Assembly (NCBI RefSeq): GCF_001922985.1
Contig: NZ_MRUH01000165.1
Span: 202,376 to 266,375, forward strand
Length of the DNA: 64,000 bases
DNA from: Teredinibacter waterburyi
GTDB lineage: Bacteria > Pseudomonadota > Gammaproteobacteria > Pseudomonadales > Cellvibrionaceae
Reading direction: 5' to 3'
Shown one piece after another: positions 35,493 to 45,439 of the stretch (its first letter is position 1; each line of letters opens with the position of its first letter). The translations under genes were made by a program, and so were the position numbers. The notes beneath the pieces are model-generated. The model was given only the letters and a program-made list of their open reading frames with translations, had not been told where the DNA came from and searched no databases.

Positions 35493-35900
35493 GCAAAAAA
35501 CCACCCTCAAGTCATACCGCATCGAGCTTCGGTTCCGCTAGCCAACATCGGTAAAAACACGACTTCATAAGCCTCTAGTCATATTGCTTCCGCCGCGACC
35601 AGATACAGACTAAAGCGCTACCCTAGTTACAAATTTAGCTCATATTTAAACCTATACCAGAAAAAGGTATTCATTGACTTATACGCTGGCACGCAATCCA
35701 TTCTAAGATGAATAGAAAAAAAGCCTGCGCAACCGCCCCTAGCTGCTAAATTTAATACAACAACTTGATTTAGCTGAGCACAGCCCCGTATGGCGCAGCA
35801 TACATCCATAAACACCTGTGTTGAATTTGCTTTATCACCCTTTCAGACAGCGCCTCGATCCCGCCTCTGACACGACTTAATTCTGAAAAACGGTACCAAT
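35493..35900. other. divergent promoter region
   Basis: 408 bases between the receiver-domain gene (leftward) and the HDOD gene (rightward). A small minus-strand frame here is not supported. Nothing else seen. Confidence 0.4.
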
Positions 35901-36773
35901 ATGAATTCAGCAGCAACCATCACCCCCGCTTACCAAACAGTCGACAGCAAGCTAAGCGAAATGATCACCAGTAACCATATAGATGTACCAATGCTACCGG
36001 AGGTCGCAGGCAAGGTCGTGCGCTTAACTCAAGACCCGGAATCAGATGCTTCAGACCTAGCTAAGTTAATCCAAAGTGACCAAACCCTCGCCGGCCATGT
36101 GATGCGGGTTGCTAACTCCGCCGCCTACACTCCCAACAGCAGTATGGTTTCACTACAGCAAGCCATTACTCGACTGGGAATGAAACTGATATCCGAAATC
36201 GCACTCGCGGCATCAGTAAACTCCAGTTTGTTTAACACGCCAGGCTACGACGCTCACATTCAATACATACTTCGCTTCTCTCTGGCGAGTAGTTTGTGGG
36301 CAAAAGAAATTGCACGAAGTTGTCGAAAAAATGTGGAGGCCGCGTTCTTAACGGGTCTCCTGCATGATATAGGTCGCCCAGTAGCCGTACAAAACAGCCT
36401 CGAAATTGCACAGCAATTAGGTCTAGAGCTCTCCAAAAAAGAAGTCTTTGCATTAGAACAAAAACATCAACGAGCGATAGGAATAAAAGTCATCCAGCAG
36501 TGGGAAATGCCCGCCGTGGTGACGGCCGTAGTAGAGCACTTTGACAACTACGAAGAACCGCACGACCACCAAGATCAAACCATGATTACCGTCGCTGGCG
36601 CTGAATTTGCTGAACACATGATGTGTGAAGAAGGTGAAACAGTATGCACCAGCGACGAAGAATTAATGGCGATGCCCGTACTCGCCGATCTCAACCTTTA
36701 TCAAGATGAAGTGGTCGCACTACTCGATAAAACCGAGCGAGTTAAAAGTGCGATGGAGGCCATGGTTTCGTGA
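35901..36773 (+). CDS. HDOD-domain signalling protein
   Basis: 290 residues. HDOD domain at about 20-225: IDVPMLPEVAGKVVRLTQDP, SDQTLAGHVMRVANSAAY, then ITRLGMKLISEIALAAS and a modified HD centre (TGLLHDIGRPV). HDOD proteins are non-catalytic relatives of HD hydrolases and act in signalling, stress and motility. The stop overlaps the GTG start of sthA by four bases (GTGA), so translation of the two is linked. Confidence 0.9.
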   Translation: MNSAATITPAYQTVDSKLSEMITSNHIDVPMLPEVAGKVVRLTQDPESDASDLAKLIQSDQTLAGHVMRVANSAAYTPNSSMVSLQQAITRLGMKLISEIALAASVNSSLFNTPGYDAHIQYILRFSLASSLWAKEIARSCRKNVEAAFLTGLLHDIGRPVAVQNSLEIAQQLGLELSKKEVFALEQKHQRAIGIKVIQQWEMPAVVTAVVEHFDNYEEPHDHQDQTMITVAGAEFAEHMMCEEGETVCTSDEELMAMPVLADLNLYQDEVVALLDKTERVKSAMEAMVS

Positions 36774-38170
36774 ATATCGAAAAATATGATTTAGTCGTTA
36801 TTGGCAGCGGTCCCGCCGGACAAAAAGCTGCTGTCCAAGCTGCAAAAGCGGGGCAAAAAGTTGCGCTTATCGAAAAAACGCGTGAACTCGGGGGCTCCTG
36901 TGTTCACCGCGGTACCATCCCATCAAAAACATTACGTGAAAATGCTCTGCGTGTAAGAAACATGCGAATGAGTGCCGCGCTGGCCAACTATGAGCTAGCC
37001 GAAGACATTGAACTTGTTACCCTGATTGATCGGCTAGGCGAAGTGTTGGACGCCCACGATCACTATATGCGTAAACAAATGGAGCGCTCAAACATCGAGT
37101 TGATTCACGCCCGAGCACGCTTTATTTCGAACACGCAACTTGAGTTAACACGGGTTCGCGGAGAGAAAACCCTGTTTGAAGCCACCAACTTTGTTATTGC
37201 GACCGGATCACTTCCTCGCCAACCCGACAATATCGCCATCGACCACGAGCACCTGCTCGACAGCGACTCTATTCTATCGATGCTTTATTTGCCCAAGTCA
37301 CTCGTAGTGTTGGGCGGGGGCGTTATTGCCAGTGAGTATGCCTCGATATTCCAAGCACTCGGCGTAAAGGTCACCATGATCGATAAATACCCCAGCCCAC
37401 TCGGCTTTCTCGATGATGACTTAACCAAAACATTCACCGAAGGGTTTAACAACCTCGGCGGTACATGGATGGGAAATACCGTCGTTACCAGCGCCGACTG
37501 GAATGGTTTTGATGCGGTGATTACCCGCTGCGACGACGGCCGAGAAGTTCGCTCAGAAAAATTACTCTGCGCTGCCGGTCGTATCGCCAACGTGAACGAC
37601 CTGCACATTGAAAATGCCGGGCTCAGCCTAAACGAGCGCGGCCTTATTACGGTAAATGAAAACCTGCAAACGACTGTTTCCAATATCTATGCGGCTGGTG
37701 ATGTTATTGGTCCGCCGTCGCTAGCATCAGCATCTATGGAGCAAGGTCGGCGCGCAGCGTGCAACGCGCTGGGTATGGAAACGGGAAAAATGCATAACAT
37801 TATTCCGGCAGGAATCTACTCTATTCCAGAGCTATCATCCGTTGGCCTAAGTGAAACCCAAGCACGGCAACAGCATGGCGATATCTTAGTCGGAATTGCC
37901 AAATTCGATGAAATTGCACGCGGCCAAATTTCTGGAATACAAGACGGCATGCTAAAAATAGTCTGTGCGCCGGACGGCTGTAAACTATTGGGCGTAATGA
38001 TCGTTGGAGAAGGCGCGACCGAGCTTATTCATATAGGCCAAATGGCGCTGCTCAGCGAGCAGGATGTTGATATTTTTGTAGACACCATTTTCAACTTCCC
38101 GACACTCGCCGAAGCCTATCGCGTAGCCGCGCTCGACATTATCAATCAACGTAAATATAAGTTTATCTAA
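36770..38170 (+). CDS. sthA: soluble pyridine nucleotide transhydrogenase
   Basis: 466 residues, normal for the family. FAD-binding GSGPAGQKAA at residue 12, then GGSCVHRGTIPSKTL, in which only one Cys of the disulphide pair of lipoamide dehydrogenases remains, as is typical of SthA. NAD-binding GGGVIASEYASIFQALG follows, then the dimerisation domain. The enzyme re-oxidises NADPH with NAD+ in the cytoplasm. GTG start, coupled to the HDOD gene. Confidence 0.93.
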   Translation: MNIEKYDLVVIGSGPAGQKAAVQAAKAGQKVALIEKTRELGGSCVHRGTIPSKTLRENALRVRNMRMSAALANYELAEDIELVTLIDRLGEVLDAHDHYMRKQMERSNIELIHARARFISNTQLELTRVRGEKTLFEATNFVIATGSLPRQPDNIAIDHEHLLDSDSILSMLYLPKSLVVLGGGVIASEYASIFQALGVKVTMIDKYPSPLGFLDDDLTKTFTEGFNNLGGTWMGNTVVTSADWNGFDAVITRCDDGREVRSEKLLCAAGRIANVNDLHIENAGLSLNERGLITVNENLQTTVSNIYAAGDVIGPPSLASASMEQGRRAACNALGMETGKMHNIIPAGIYSIPELSSVGLSETQARQQHGDILVGIAKFDEIARGQISGIQDGMLKIVCAPDGCKLLGVMIVGEGATELIHIGQMALLSEQDVDIFVDTIFNFPTLAEAYRVAALDIINQRKYKFI

Positions 38171-38242
38171 GATACGACAAGTTAATACAGCGCCAGCTAA
38201 GCATCGAAACATGACGAAAACGTAAACCCAATTGTTTCTTTA

Positions 38243-39310
38243 TTAGTCTTTGCTCGGCGCTAGATTTGTCAGCATCACCGGCGGAATCAGGTTTTTACCC
38301 GACCCGAGAATAACACCTAGCCAGCGCGTTTCTTCAAAACTTTCTAATGCGATTTTCACCGTCATTGTTAACGGAATCGACAACAACATTCCGATCGGGC
38401 CGAGTACCCAGCCCCAAAAAACCAAGGATAAAAAAACCACTAGCGCCGATAGATCTAAACCCTTGCCCATTACTTTTGGTTCTATAATATTGCCAACACC
38501 GAAATTCACCGCTAAAAATCCTACCCCAACCAACACCGCATCACCCACACCAAGCTGCACTAGTGCCAGTAAAACCGCAGGTACTGCTGCAATAATTGAT
38601 CCTAGGGTTGGCACAAAGTTTAATAAAAACGCCAGCAAGCCCCACAGCACAAAGTAATCGACCTTTAACAGCCAAAGCCAAATTAAAATTACACCACCAG
38701 TCAAAAGACTCATCAAAGCCTTTATCGCCATATACTGATTTACACCGGCACTAAATTGCGCGATTGCCGATTGTGTTTTAACTGAGCCTTTGGATGAGAG
38801 TTTCAATTTTTCCGAAAAGCCCACCTCTTCCGCTAAAATAAATACAACAGTTAGTAGTATCAAAACCGCATTGGTCATCATATTACCTAATGAAGCCAAG
38901 GTGGTTCCCGCTAACGATAACGCCGCAGAGGGGTTAACGCTCTCACGAATTTGTTGTACGTCTACAGCAAAGCCATAGCCGGCCAGCCGATTAAAAACAC
39001 TACTGGTCAACTCTGTAAGACGCTGTTGATACAGTGGCAAATCTTGGCGGAAATCTGCAATTGAAGCTCCAACAACAACCCCGACAATCACACCGCAAAC
39101 AACAACACTCGCCACCACAATAAGCATCGCCAACCAACCAGGCACACCGCGAGCCTTTAGCCAGAGCAGTGGCGGAGAACAGATCACTGCAATAAATAGC
39201 GAGAGTAAAAATGGTACGAGTAACGATTCTGCAGCGCGCATTCCCGCAACCACAACCACAAAGCTGGCAAGCCCTAACATAAAATAGGTAATCGGAGCGC
39301 GGCCTTCCAT
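38243..39310 (-). CDS. AI-2E family (PerM-like) membrane transporter
   Basis: 355 residues with about eight hydrophobic helices and the family layout: N-terminal pair, a periplasmic loop with coiled helix (about 70-150), and a C-terminal block containing VDYFVLWGLLAFLLNFVPTL and GKGLDLSALVVFLSLVFWGW. Members are exporters or Na+/H+ antiporters of uncertain substrate; one exports autoinducer-2. The gene is convergent with sthA across 72 bases. Confidence 0.88.
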   Translation of the reverse strand: MEGRAPITYFMLGLASFVVVVAGMRAAESLLVPFLLSLFIAVICSPPLLWLKARGVPGWLAMLIVVASVVVCGVIVGVVVGASIADFRQDLPLYQQRLTELTSSVFNRLAGYGFAVDVQQIRESVNPSAALSLAGTTLASLGNMMTNAVLILLTVVFILAEEVGFSEKLKLSSKGSVKTQSAIAQFSAGVNQYMAIKALMSLLTGGVILIWLWLLKVDYFVLWGLLAFLLNFVPTLGSIIAAVPAVLLALVQLGVGDAVLVGVGFLAVNFGVGNIIEPKVMGKGLDLSALVVFLSLVFWGWVLGPIGMLLSIPLTMTVKIALESFEETRWLGVILGSGKNLIPPVMLTNLAPSKD

Positions 39311-39438
39311 AACGAGTGTTCCTTTACTTGTATTGGTTGAATTAGAAAAGATGCTGTTAGTGTTAGCGAGTATAAATGTTCGATTTAATATGTCCGCTAT
39401 TAAGTACGCGTTTTCTTACACTGACAACACTTGAAATG

Positions 39439-40065
39439 CTACTGATTCTCAGGGTGACGACCGGTGTAACGGGAGCAAAGATAATCGCGAATGCCTTCTG
39501 CATCTTTTACATGATCGCCACTTCGCGGCCACTTTTTCCCTATATGGATGGTTTTCGTAGGGTAATCCCAAGCGACCAAATAAACAGGGACATCCGCGCG
39601 TTCGGCTAAACGCAGAAACCCCGTTTTCCAACGTTCAACTTTACCGCGAGTTCCCTCTGGGGTAATGACCACCCACACTTTATCGTGCTCGCTATACCAC
39701 TGCGCGATTTGATCGACGGTATCGTCTGCCGCCTTACGATTTAACGGGATTCCGCCGAGGGCCATAAATAACTTACCAAACGGCCAGACAAAAGCCTCTT
39801 TCTTCATCAAGTAAGAGATGCGAATTCCGGTTGCCATAACAAATAACATTGCCAGAATAAAATCCCAATTCGACGTATGTGGTGCGGCAGCGAGTACCAG
39901 CTTTTTCTCATCGGGTATCTCGCCAACCATTCGCCAGCCAGTCACCCGCACCAACCATATCCCCATACGGCGCAACCAATAGCCACCAAACACTGGTACG
40001 TTTTCACTTGAAACGGGAAACAACGGCAAACCCTTTGCGTCTTTTGGCTGCGATCTAAGATCCAT
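39439..40065 (-). CDS. PlsC-like 1-acylglycerol-3-phosphate acyltransferase
   Basis: 208 residues. Catalytic H-x4-D motif in AAPHTSNWDFIL and substrate motif in VVITPEGTRGKVE; GIPLNRK is the third block. It transfers acyl chains to lysophosphatidate or a related lipid at the inner membrane. The start is two bases from the prfC stop, so it is probably translated from the prfC transcript. Confidence 0.88.
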   Translation of the reverse strand: MDLRSQPKDAKGLPLFPVSSENVPVFGGYWLRRMGIWLVRVTGWRMVGEIPDEKKLVLAAAPHTSNWDFILAMLFVMATGIRISYLMKKEAFVWPFGKLFMALGGIPLNRKAADDTVDQIAQWYSEHDKVWVVITPEGTRGKVERWKTGFLRLAERADVPVYLVAWDYPTKTIHIGKKWPRSGDHVKDAEGIRDYLCSRYTGRHPENQ

Positions 40066-40067
40066 AA

Positions 40068-41651
40068 TTAATGTTCGCGTGTTGATCGAAATTCGATATC
40101 AGGATAACGCTCTTGAGAAAGTGACAAATTTACTCGTGTAGGCGCCAAATAGGTTAAGTGTCCGCCGCCATCAATGGAGAGATTGTCGGAGCACTTACGT
40201 TTGAATTCTTCCAATTTTTTATTATCAGTTGCATCTACCCAGCGTGCCGTAGATACATTTACAGGCTCATAGATAGCCTCTACTTTATATTCATCCTTCA
40301 AGCGGTAAGCGACCACCTCAAACTGTAGAACACCTACAGCACCAACAACAATATCGTTGTTGTTGAGCGGGAAAAACACCTGTGTAGAGCCCTCTTCAGA
40401 AAGCTGTTGCAAGCCCTTTTGTAGCTGTTTGGTTTTTAACGGGTCTTTTAAACGAATACGCCGAAATAATTCAGGTGCAAAGTGGGGAATACCGGTATAT
40501 TTGAGCGCTTCACCTTCGGTAAACGTATCGCCAATTTGAATCGTGCCGTGGTTGTGTAGACCAATAATATCGCCAGACATTGCCTCTTCTACCTGACTGC
40601 GATCGCCAGCTAGAAAAGTAACCGCGTCAGCGATTTTCACATCTTTACCTAAACGTACATGGCGCATTTTCATACCGCGCAAATACGAACCGGAGCAAAC
40701 TCGCATAAACGCAATACGGTCGCGGTGCTTAGGATCCATGTTCGCTTGGATTTTAAAAATGAAACCGGAGAAGGCCTGCTCGCCAGGTTCGACATGACGC
40801 ACATCAGTGTCTCGGCCGAGCGGCGATGGCGCCCACTCGACAAAACCGTCTAACATTTCACGTACGCCAAAATTTCCCAGCGCCGTTCCGAAAAAGACGG
40901 GCGTTAATTCGCCAGCTAAATACGCGTCTAGATCAAATAGGTTAGTGGCACCGCGTACAAGCTCAATCTCCTCACGGATATCTTCAGCGTAAGCACCAAG
41001 CAATGCAGTAGCTTCGGCGCTATCAAGCCCTTGGATTTTTATATCGTCGGGGATACGACTACCCTGCCCCTGCTTGTACACATGAATGGTATCTGTGTAG
41101 AGGTTGTAAACCCCTTTAAATTCTTTCCCCATCCCCAGCGGCCAATTAATTGGTGCAGCGGAAATATTTAGAACGGCTTCAATTTCGTCCAACACCTCAA
41201 TAGGGTCACGCATATCGCGATCCATTTTATTGATGAAGGTTAAGATTGGCGTATCGCGTAAACGACACACTTCCATCAATTTGATGGTGCGATCTTCCAC
41301 ACCTTTCGCACCATCGATCACCATAAGAACGGAATCGACAGCCGTTAAGGTACGGTAGGTATCTTCGGAGAAATCTTCGTGGCCCGGAGTGTCTAGTAGG
41401 TTCACCGTGCGATCTTTGTAAGGGAACTGCATGACCGATGAGGTAACCGAAATACCGCGTTCTTGCTCCATCGACATCCAATCGGATTTCGCATGCGGGC
41501 CTTTTTTACCTTTTACCGAACCGGCTAACTGAATTGCGTTTCCAAACAATAGCAGTTTTTCCGTAACCGTCGTTTTACCCGCATCAGGGTGAGAAATAAT
41601 CGCAAATGTACGCCTACGACGAACTGCTTCAGCTTTTGGACCAGATAACAT
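40068..41651 (-). CDS. prfC: peptide chain release factor 3
   Basis: 527 residues. The GTPase motifs are complete: [15 protein letters not shown] (P-loop), [12 protein letters not shown], and NKMDRD. The RF3 C-terminal half follows. RF3-GTP removes RF1/RF2 from the ribosome after termination. It is followed directly by the acyltransferase gene. Confidence 0.96.
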   Translation of the reverse strand: MLSGPKAEAVRRRRTFAIISHPDAGKTTVTEKLLLFGNAIQLAGSVKGKKGPHAKSDWMSMEQERGISVTSSVMQFPYKDRTVNLLDTPGHEDFSEDTYRTLTAVDSVLMVIDGAKGVEDRTIKLMEVCRLRDTPILTFINKMDRDMRDPIEVLDEIEAVLNISAAPINWPLGMGKEFKGVYNLYTDTIHVYKQGQGSRIPDDIKIQGLDSAEATALLGAYAEDIREEIELVRGATNLFDLDAYLAGELTPVFFGTALGNFGVREMLDGFVEWAPSPLGRDTDVRHVEPGEQAFSGFIFKIQANMDPKHRDRIAFMRVCSGSYLRGMKMRHVRLGKDVKIADAVTFLAGDRSQVEEAMSGDIIGLHNHGTIQIGDTFTEGEALKYTGIPHFAPELFRRIRLKDPLKTKQLQKGLQQLSEEGSTQVFFPLNNNDIVVGAVGVLQFEVVAYRLKDEYKVEAIYEPVNVSTARWVDATDNKKLEEFKRKCSDNLSIDGGGHLTYLAPTRVNLSLSQERYPDIEFRSTREH

Positions 41652-42157
41652 AAAATCAAAACCTATTAGATAGAATTAAATCGTATAAAGATTCAACCAA
41701 CAAATAAAACAACTTATACATTATAACCCTTCGCACACAAACGGTGCTGCGACGGAAATATTATCGAATAAACACAACCAAATGGTGCATCGCCACCATA
41801 GCACTTGGTATCACGGACCAAATACTTGATACTCGTCTAATTACGTTATAAAAGATGTGGTATACAAACGTGACGGCATTATAGCGCTTTCGAGCCAAAA
41901 TTTAGATTCTGTTTATTTAGGTATATAAACAGGGACTTCCCTTTTTTATCGGTATAGAAATTGACTGGAAATCGAACAGCAGAAACTATAAATTAGCGAC
42001 ACCTAATTTTATACGACTTATTTTAGTGTTTCTGGCTATTCCCCGCGCATATTTCCACTTTAGATACCTTTTATTGGGATCTTACCTACACTTATCCCAT
42101 TAAGCCGTTAGCCACACGAACGCTATTTGCATTTAAAACCTTCAGAGGAAATCGTAA
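41652..42157. other. divergent promoter region
   Basis: 506 AT-rich bases between prfC (leftward) and the first TonB receptor (rightward). Contains the AGAGGAAA ribosome-binding site of the receptor near 42145. No gene or hairpin seen. Confidence 0.45.
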
Positions 42158-45100
42158 ATGATAGAAAGATGTAAGATCAAAACTAGGAAAAAGGCCTTAG
42201 CTCTCGCCATTAGTTCCGCACTGCTCAGCTCAATCACCTTGGCTCAAGAAACGCTCGAAGATGAAACCTTAGATTCTGAAGACGGATTCTTCGTCGAAGA
42301 AGTTGTCGTCTGGGGTGTACGAGCAGCACAAGCACGCGCTATTGATATTAAGCGGGATAACGCCAACATTGTCGACTCAATCGTTGCTGAAGATATCGGT
42401 AAAATGCCGGATACAACGATCACTGACTCCTTGCAACGTATCACCGGTGTTCAAATTAGTCGTGAAGCAAACGAAGGTACCTCGCTAAACGTACGTGGTA
42501 TGCCTCAAGTATTAACGACCTTGAATGGTGAACAATTCCTAAGCCCGTGGACCATTACAAGTGTTGGAGCCAACTACTCCGACGTACCCGCCGGAATGAT
42601 CGCCGGTGCCGACGTCTATAAGTCGCAATCTGCATCGGCAATTTCTGGAGGAATCTCCGGCTTGGTCGACCTAAAAACCTATGCTCCGTCTGATCTCGAA
42701 AGCGGTTTAACGGTGAAGGGAAAGGTCGAATTATCGCAAGGAAGTCGGTCAAAAAATGTAACCGATACACAAGGCAACCAGTCAACCAGCGACCCAGATC
42801 ACAACGCCAGTCTTTTCTTTGGCTACAACATGGACGACAAGTTTAGCGTTATTGTCAGTGGCTTTGACTCCTCTAGTTACGCCGCCAACTATGCCATGTA
42901 CGACGATCAGCGTCTGGCCTTCTTGCAGGGCCGAAACGGTAGCCCGCACGACCCATTGGATCTAAACAACAATGGCGACACCGCAAACGACTGGATCTTA
43001 GTACCCAGTGAGTTTGGTGCCCGTAGTAGCTTTATGGAACGCGACCGCACCGGTGCCACATTCAGTTTTGAGGCCGATATCGGCGAAAACTTTTCTACTC
43101 GCGCAGATATTTTCTACACCAAAATGGAACAGTACGATCGCGGTGTAAAAGCAGGATTCAGTGGTGCAAACCGTGCCGAGGCCTATGAGGTGAACGGCGT
43201 TTTGCCGATGAACCGCGCCGGTGCCGACACCGATCCAAACCAATATCGTGAAGAAGAGCAATACGACGTTCTTACCAGCGGTACATTGCTCGGCGAAGGC
43301 GGTCAATTTACCTATACCGATATCGACGGCAACTCGCAAACACGCAATATTGCTACCCTGCTAGTCGCCAATGTTGCTTCGCCCTCTTTCCAGTCGGTAT
43401 CAACCAATGACATTAACCGCACAGCGGCGCTGAACACGAATTTCGAATTAAACTACACCAACCTCGACAACTTCGATGCGAGCCTGCGCTTCATTCATGC
43501 TGAAGCGGAAAAATCCTTCCGTAAAGTATCGTTTGAACAGGGCACCCCCGGTTGGTTGTGGCGCGATGAAGATGGCGTTAGCGGTAAAGATGAAATCATC
43601 CCCTTTGAAGTATCGGTCGATTATCGCGGAGAGTTCCCCGCTTTTTCTTTTGCCGACGACCTTACCGACACATCCCTACTGAGCTTGTATCGAGGCTACG
43701 GTGAAGGTGCCGAAACTTCGGCGGGGCTAGATGCCTTGCGTACCGACATGACCTACAACTTTGACGAAGGCGGTCTGTTTCAGTCGATTGATTTCGGCTT
43801 GCGCTACGGAGTACGCGACGCAGAAAACATGAAGTTTTACTACGTGACCAACACCAGCCGCTATTCTACCTACGCCGATGCGCGGGTACCGGAAGAGCAG
43901 CAATTTAAACTGCGGGAAGGCAACAACGTTTGGCAGAAATATCCCGAGTGGCTGCGCTTTGATTACGCTCTAGAAGAGGCCTCCCTGCGCGATCCAGCCA
44001 TCGGCAACCTACAAAATAACGGTTTTGATTCTAGTGACACCGTCGCCTTTAGCGATTTCGGACCGATCAAAGGTTTTGAGAGTGGTGTTTCGGCCGTACA
44101 TCCGAGCAGCTGGGATAATCCATTGGCATTTCTCGATCGCTTGTACTCCGATGTACGTACCGTCGCCGATCCAGGTTTTACCTATAGCGTAGAAGAGGCC
44201 TCCACTTCGGCTTACTCCCAGGTCAACTTTGGTCGTGAATATGATGGCGATCGAATGGGCTATAGCGGTAACTTCGGTTTACGTATTGTTAAAACCGACC
44301 GAACCGTTATCAAAAGCGTGATCCCAGAAGTTCTCGATAGCACCAACTCCGTGGGCTACGAAGACTGGAACAAAATCGCTTTCGTTGCCGATAAAGAAGA
44401 AATCACTCACTCCTACACCGACGTGCTGCCATCCTTTAACGTGAGCTTATTCCCGACCGAAGATTTGGTTGTACGATTTGGTATCTCACAAACCATGGCC
44501 CGTAACGATTTAACCAACATTGGCTCCGGCCTTACCCTTTGGTATCAACGTTGCGCCAAAACCGATGAAAACGGCGAGCCAATCCAGGTGCTGGATTCAA
44601 ACGGCAATAGCGTTACCGAAACCGTAAGCTGTGTGGGCGGTGGTGATGACCGAGGTAATCCAGAAATGAAACCTTGGCGTGCAACCGTATATAACACCTC
44701 GGTGGAATGGTACTTTGATGACAACGCCATTCTCGGTGCCGGCCTGTTCTTAATTAGTGTTGGCGATTCGGTTGAAGAATTCCAAGAGCAACGCTTCTTC
44801 CTTGACGGTGACGGTATTGATCGCCAACACCCTGCCAACGTTTGGACAACAGCTAACGCCGACGCATCCGACTTGTATGGTTTTGAATTGGGCTACAAGC
44901 ACCCATTCCAATTCCTGCCAGGCTTACTCAGTTCAACCGGTATGGAATTTAACTATACCTACAGCAACAGTGAATCGGCTGAAGAAGATTTGGCTGGCGA
45001 CAAGTTTCCATTAGTCTCCAACTCAACCCATCAAACCAACTTAATTCTGTGGTATGACCGTGAACCCTTCAGTGCTCGTTTGGCTTACAACTGGCGTAGT

Positions 45101-45349
45101 AAGGAATATCGTGGCCGTGTTGGTCTTAACACCAACGAAACGCCAGTTAGTCTCGGTAATTGGCTAGAGCCGACCGGATACCTCGACTTTTCGATGAACT
45201 ACGCCGTTGCCGACTTTATGACAATCAACTTTTTCGGAACCAACATTACCGCGCAGAGCCGAAAAACTTACTCACAATATGAGGATCAATTTAACTCGCT
45301 TTGGGTACAGGAGCGTCGTTTCTCACTCGGCGTAACCTTCACACTTTAA
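42158..45349 (+). CDS. TonB-dependent outer-membrane receptor
   Basis: 1063 residues. Signal peptide, then a TonB box/plug beginning EEVVVWGVRAAQARAIDIKR and IGKMPDTTITDSLQRITGVQ, and a long beta-barrel ending in the terminal strand RRFSLGVTFTL (aromatic near the end, Leu last). This is the Xanthomonas/Caulobacter-type receptor (TIGR01782 group) associated with plant or algal glycans. Its plug closely resembles that of the second receptor at 50065-53088. The GH5-like gene begins 90 bases downstream on the same strand, so uptake and degradation of one polysaccharide are probably co-expressed. Substrate inferred as mannan- or glucan-type from that enzyme. Confidence 0.93.
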   Translation: MIERCKIKTRKKALALAISSALLSSITLAQETLEDETLDSEDGFFVEEVVVWGVRAAQARAIDIKRDNANIVDSIVAEDIGKMPDTTITDSLQRITGVQISREANEGTSLNVRGMPQVLTTLNGEQFLSPWTITSVGANYSDVPAGMIAGADVYKSQSASAISGGISGLVDLKTYAPSDLESGLTVKGKVELSQGSRSKNVTDTQGNQSTSDPDHNASLFFGYNMDDKFSVIVSGFDSSSYAANYAMYDDQRLAFLQGRNGSPHDPLDLNNNGDTANDWILVPSEFGARSSFMERDRTGATFSFEADIGENFSTRADIFYTKMEQYDRGVKAGFSGANRAEAYEVNGVLPMNRAGADTDPNQYREEEQYDVLTSGTLLGEGGQFTYTDIDGNSQTRNIATLLVANVASPSFQSVSTNDINRTAALNTNFELNYTNLDNFDASLRFIHAEAEKSFRKVSFEQGTPGWLWRDEDGVSGKDEIIPFEVSVDYRGEFPAFSFADDLTDTSLLSLYRGYGEGAETSAGLDALRTDMTYNFDEGGLFQSIDFGLRYGVRDAENMKFYYVTNTSRYSTYADARVPEEQQFKLREGNNVWQKYPEWLRFDYALEEASLRDPAIGNLQNNGFDSSDTVAFSDFGPIKGFESGVSAVHPSSWDNPLAFLDRLYSDVRTVADPGFTYSVEEASTSAYSQVNFGREYDGDRMGYSGNFGLRIVKTDRTVIKSVIPEVLDSTNSVGYEDWNKIAFVADKEEITHSYTDVLPSFNVSLFPTEDLVVRFGISQTMARNDLTNIGSGLTLWYQRCAKTDENGEPIQVLDSNGNSVTETVSCVGGGDDRGNPEMKPWRATVYNTSVEWYFDDNAILGAGLFLISVGDSVEEFQEQRFFLDGDGIDRQHPANVWTTANADASDLYGFELGYKHPFQFLPGLLSSTGMEFNYTYSNSESAEEDLAGDKFPLVSNSTHQTNLILWYDREPFSARLAYNWRSKEYRGRVGLNTNETPVSLGNWLEPTGYLDFSMNYAVADFMTINFFGTNITAQSRKTYSQYEDQFNSLWVQERRFSLGVTFTL

Positions 45350-45439
45350 TGGTGGCAGCGGCTGGAGCTCTATAGACAGAAGCTAAATCCAGCCCCAACC
45401 GAACGAACTGAATTGATTAGAATTTACTGGAGTTAACCT

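Noticed and set aside
35627..35815. 62-residue minus-strand frame in the divergent spacer
   Set aside because: No ribosome-binding site, odd composition, and it fills a promoter region.
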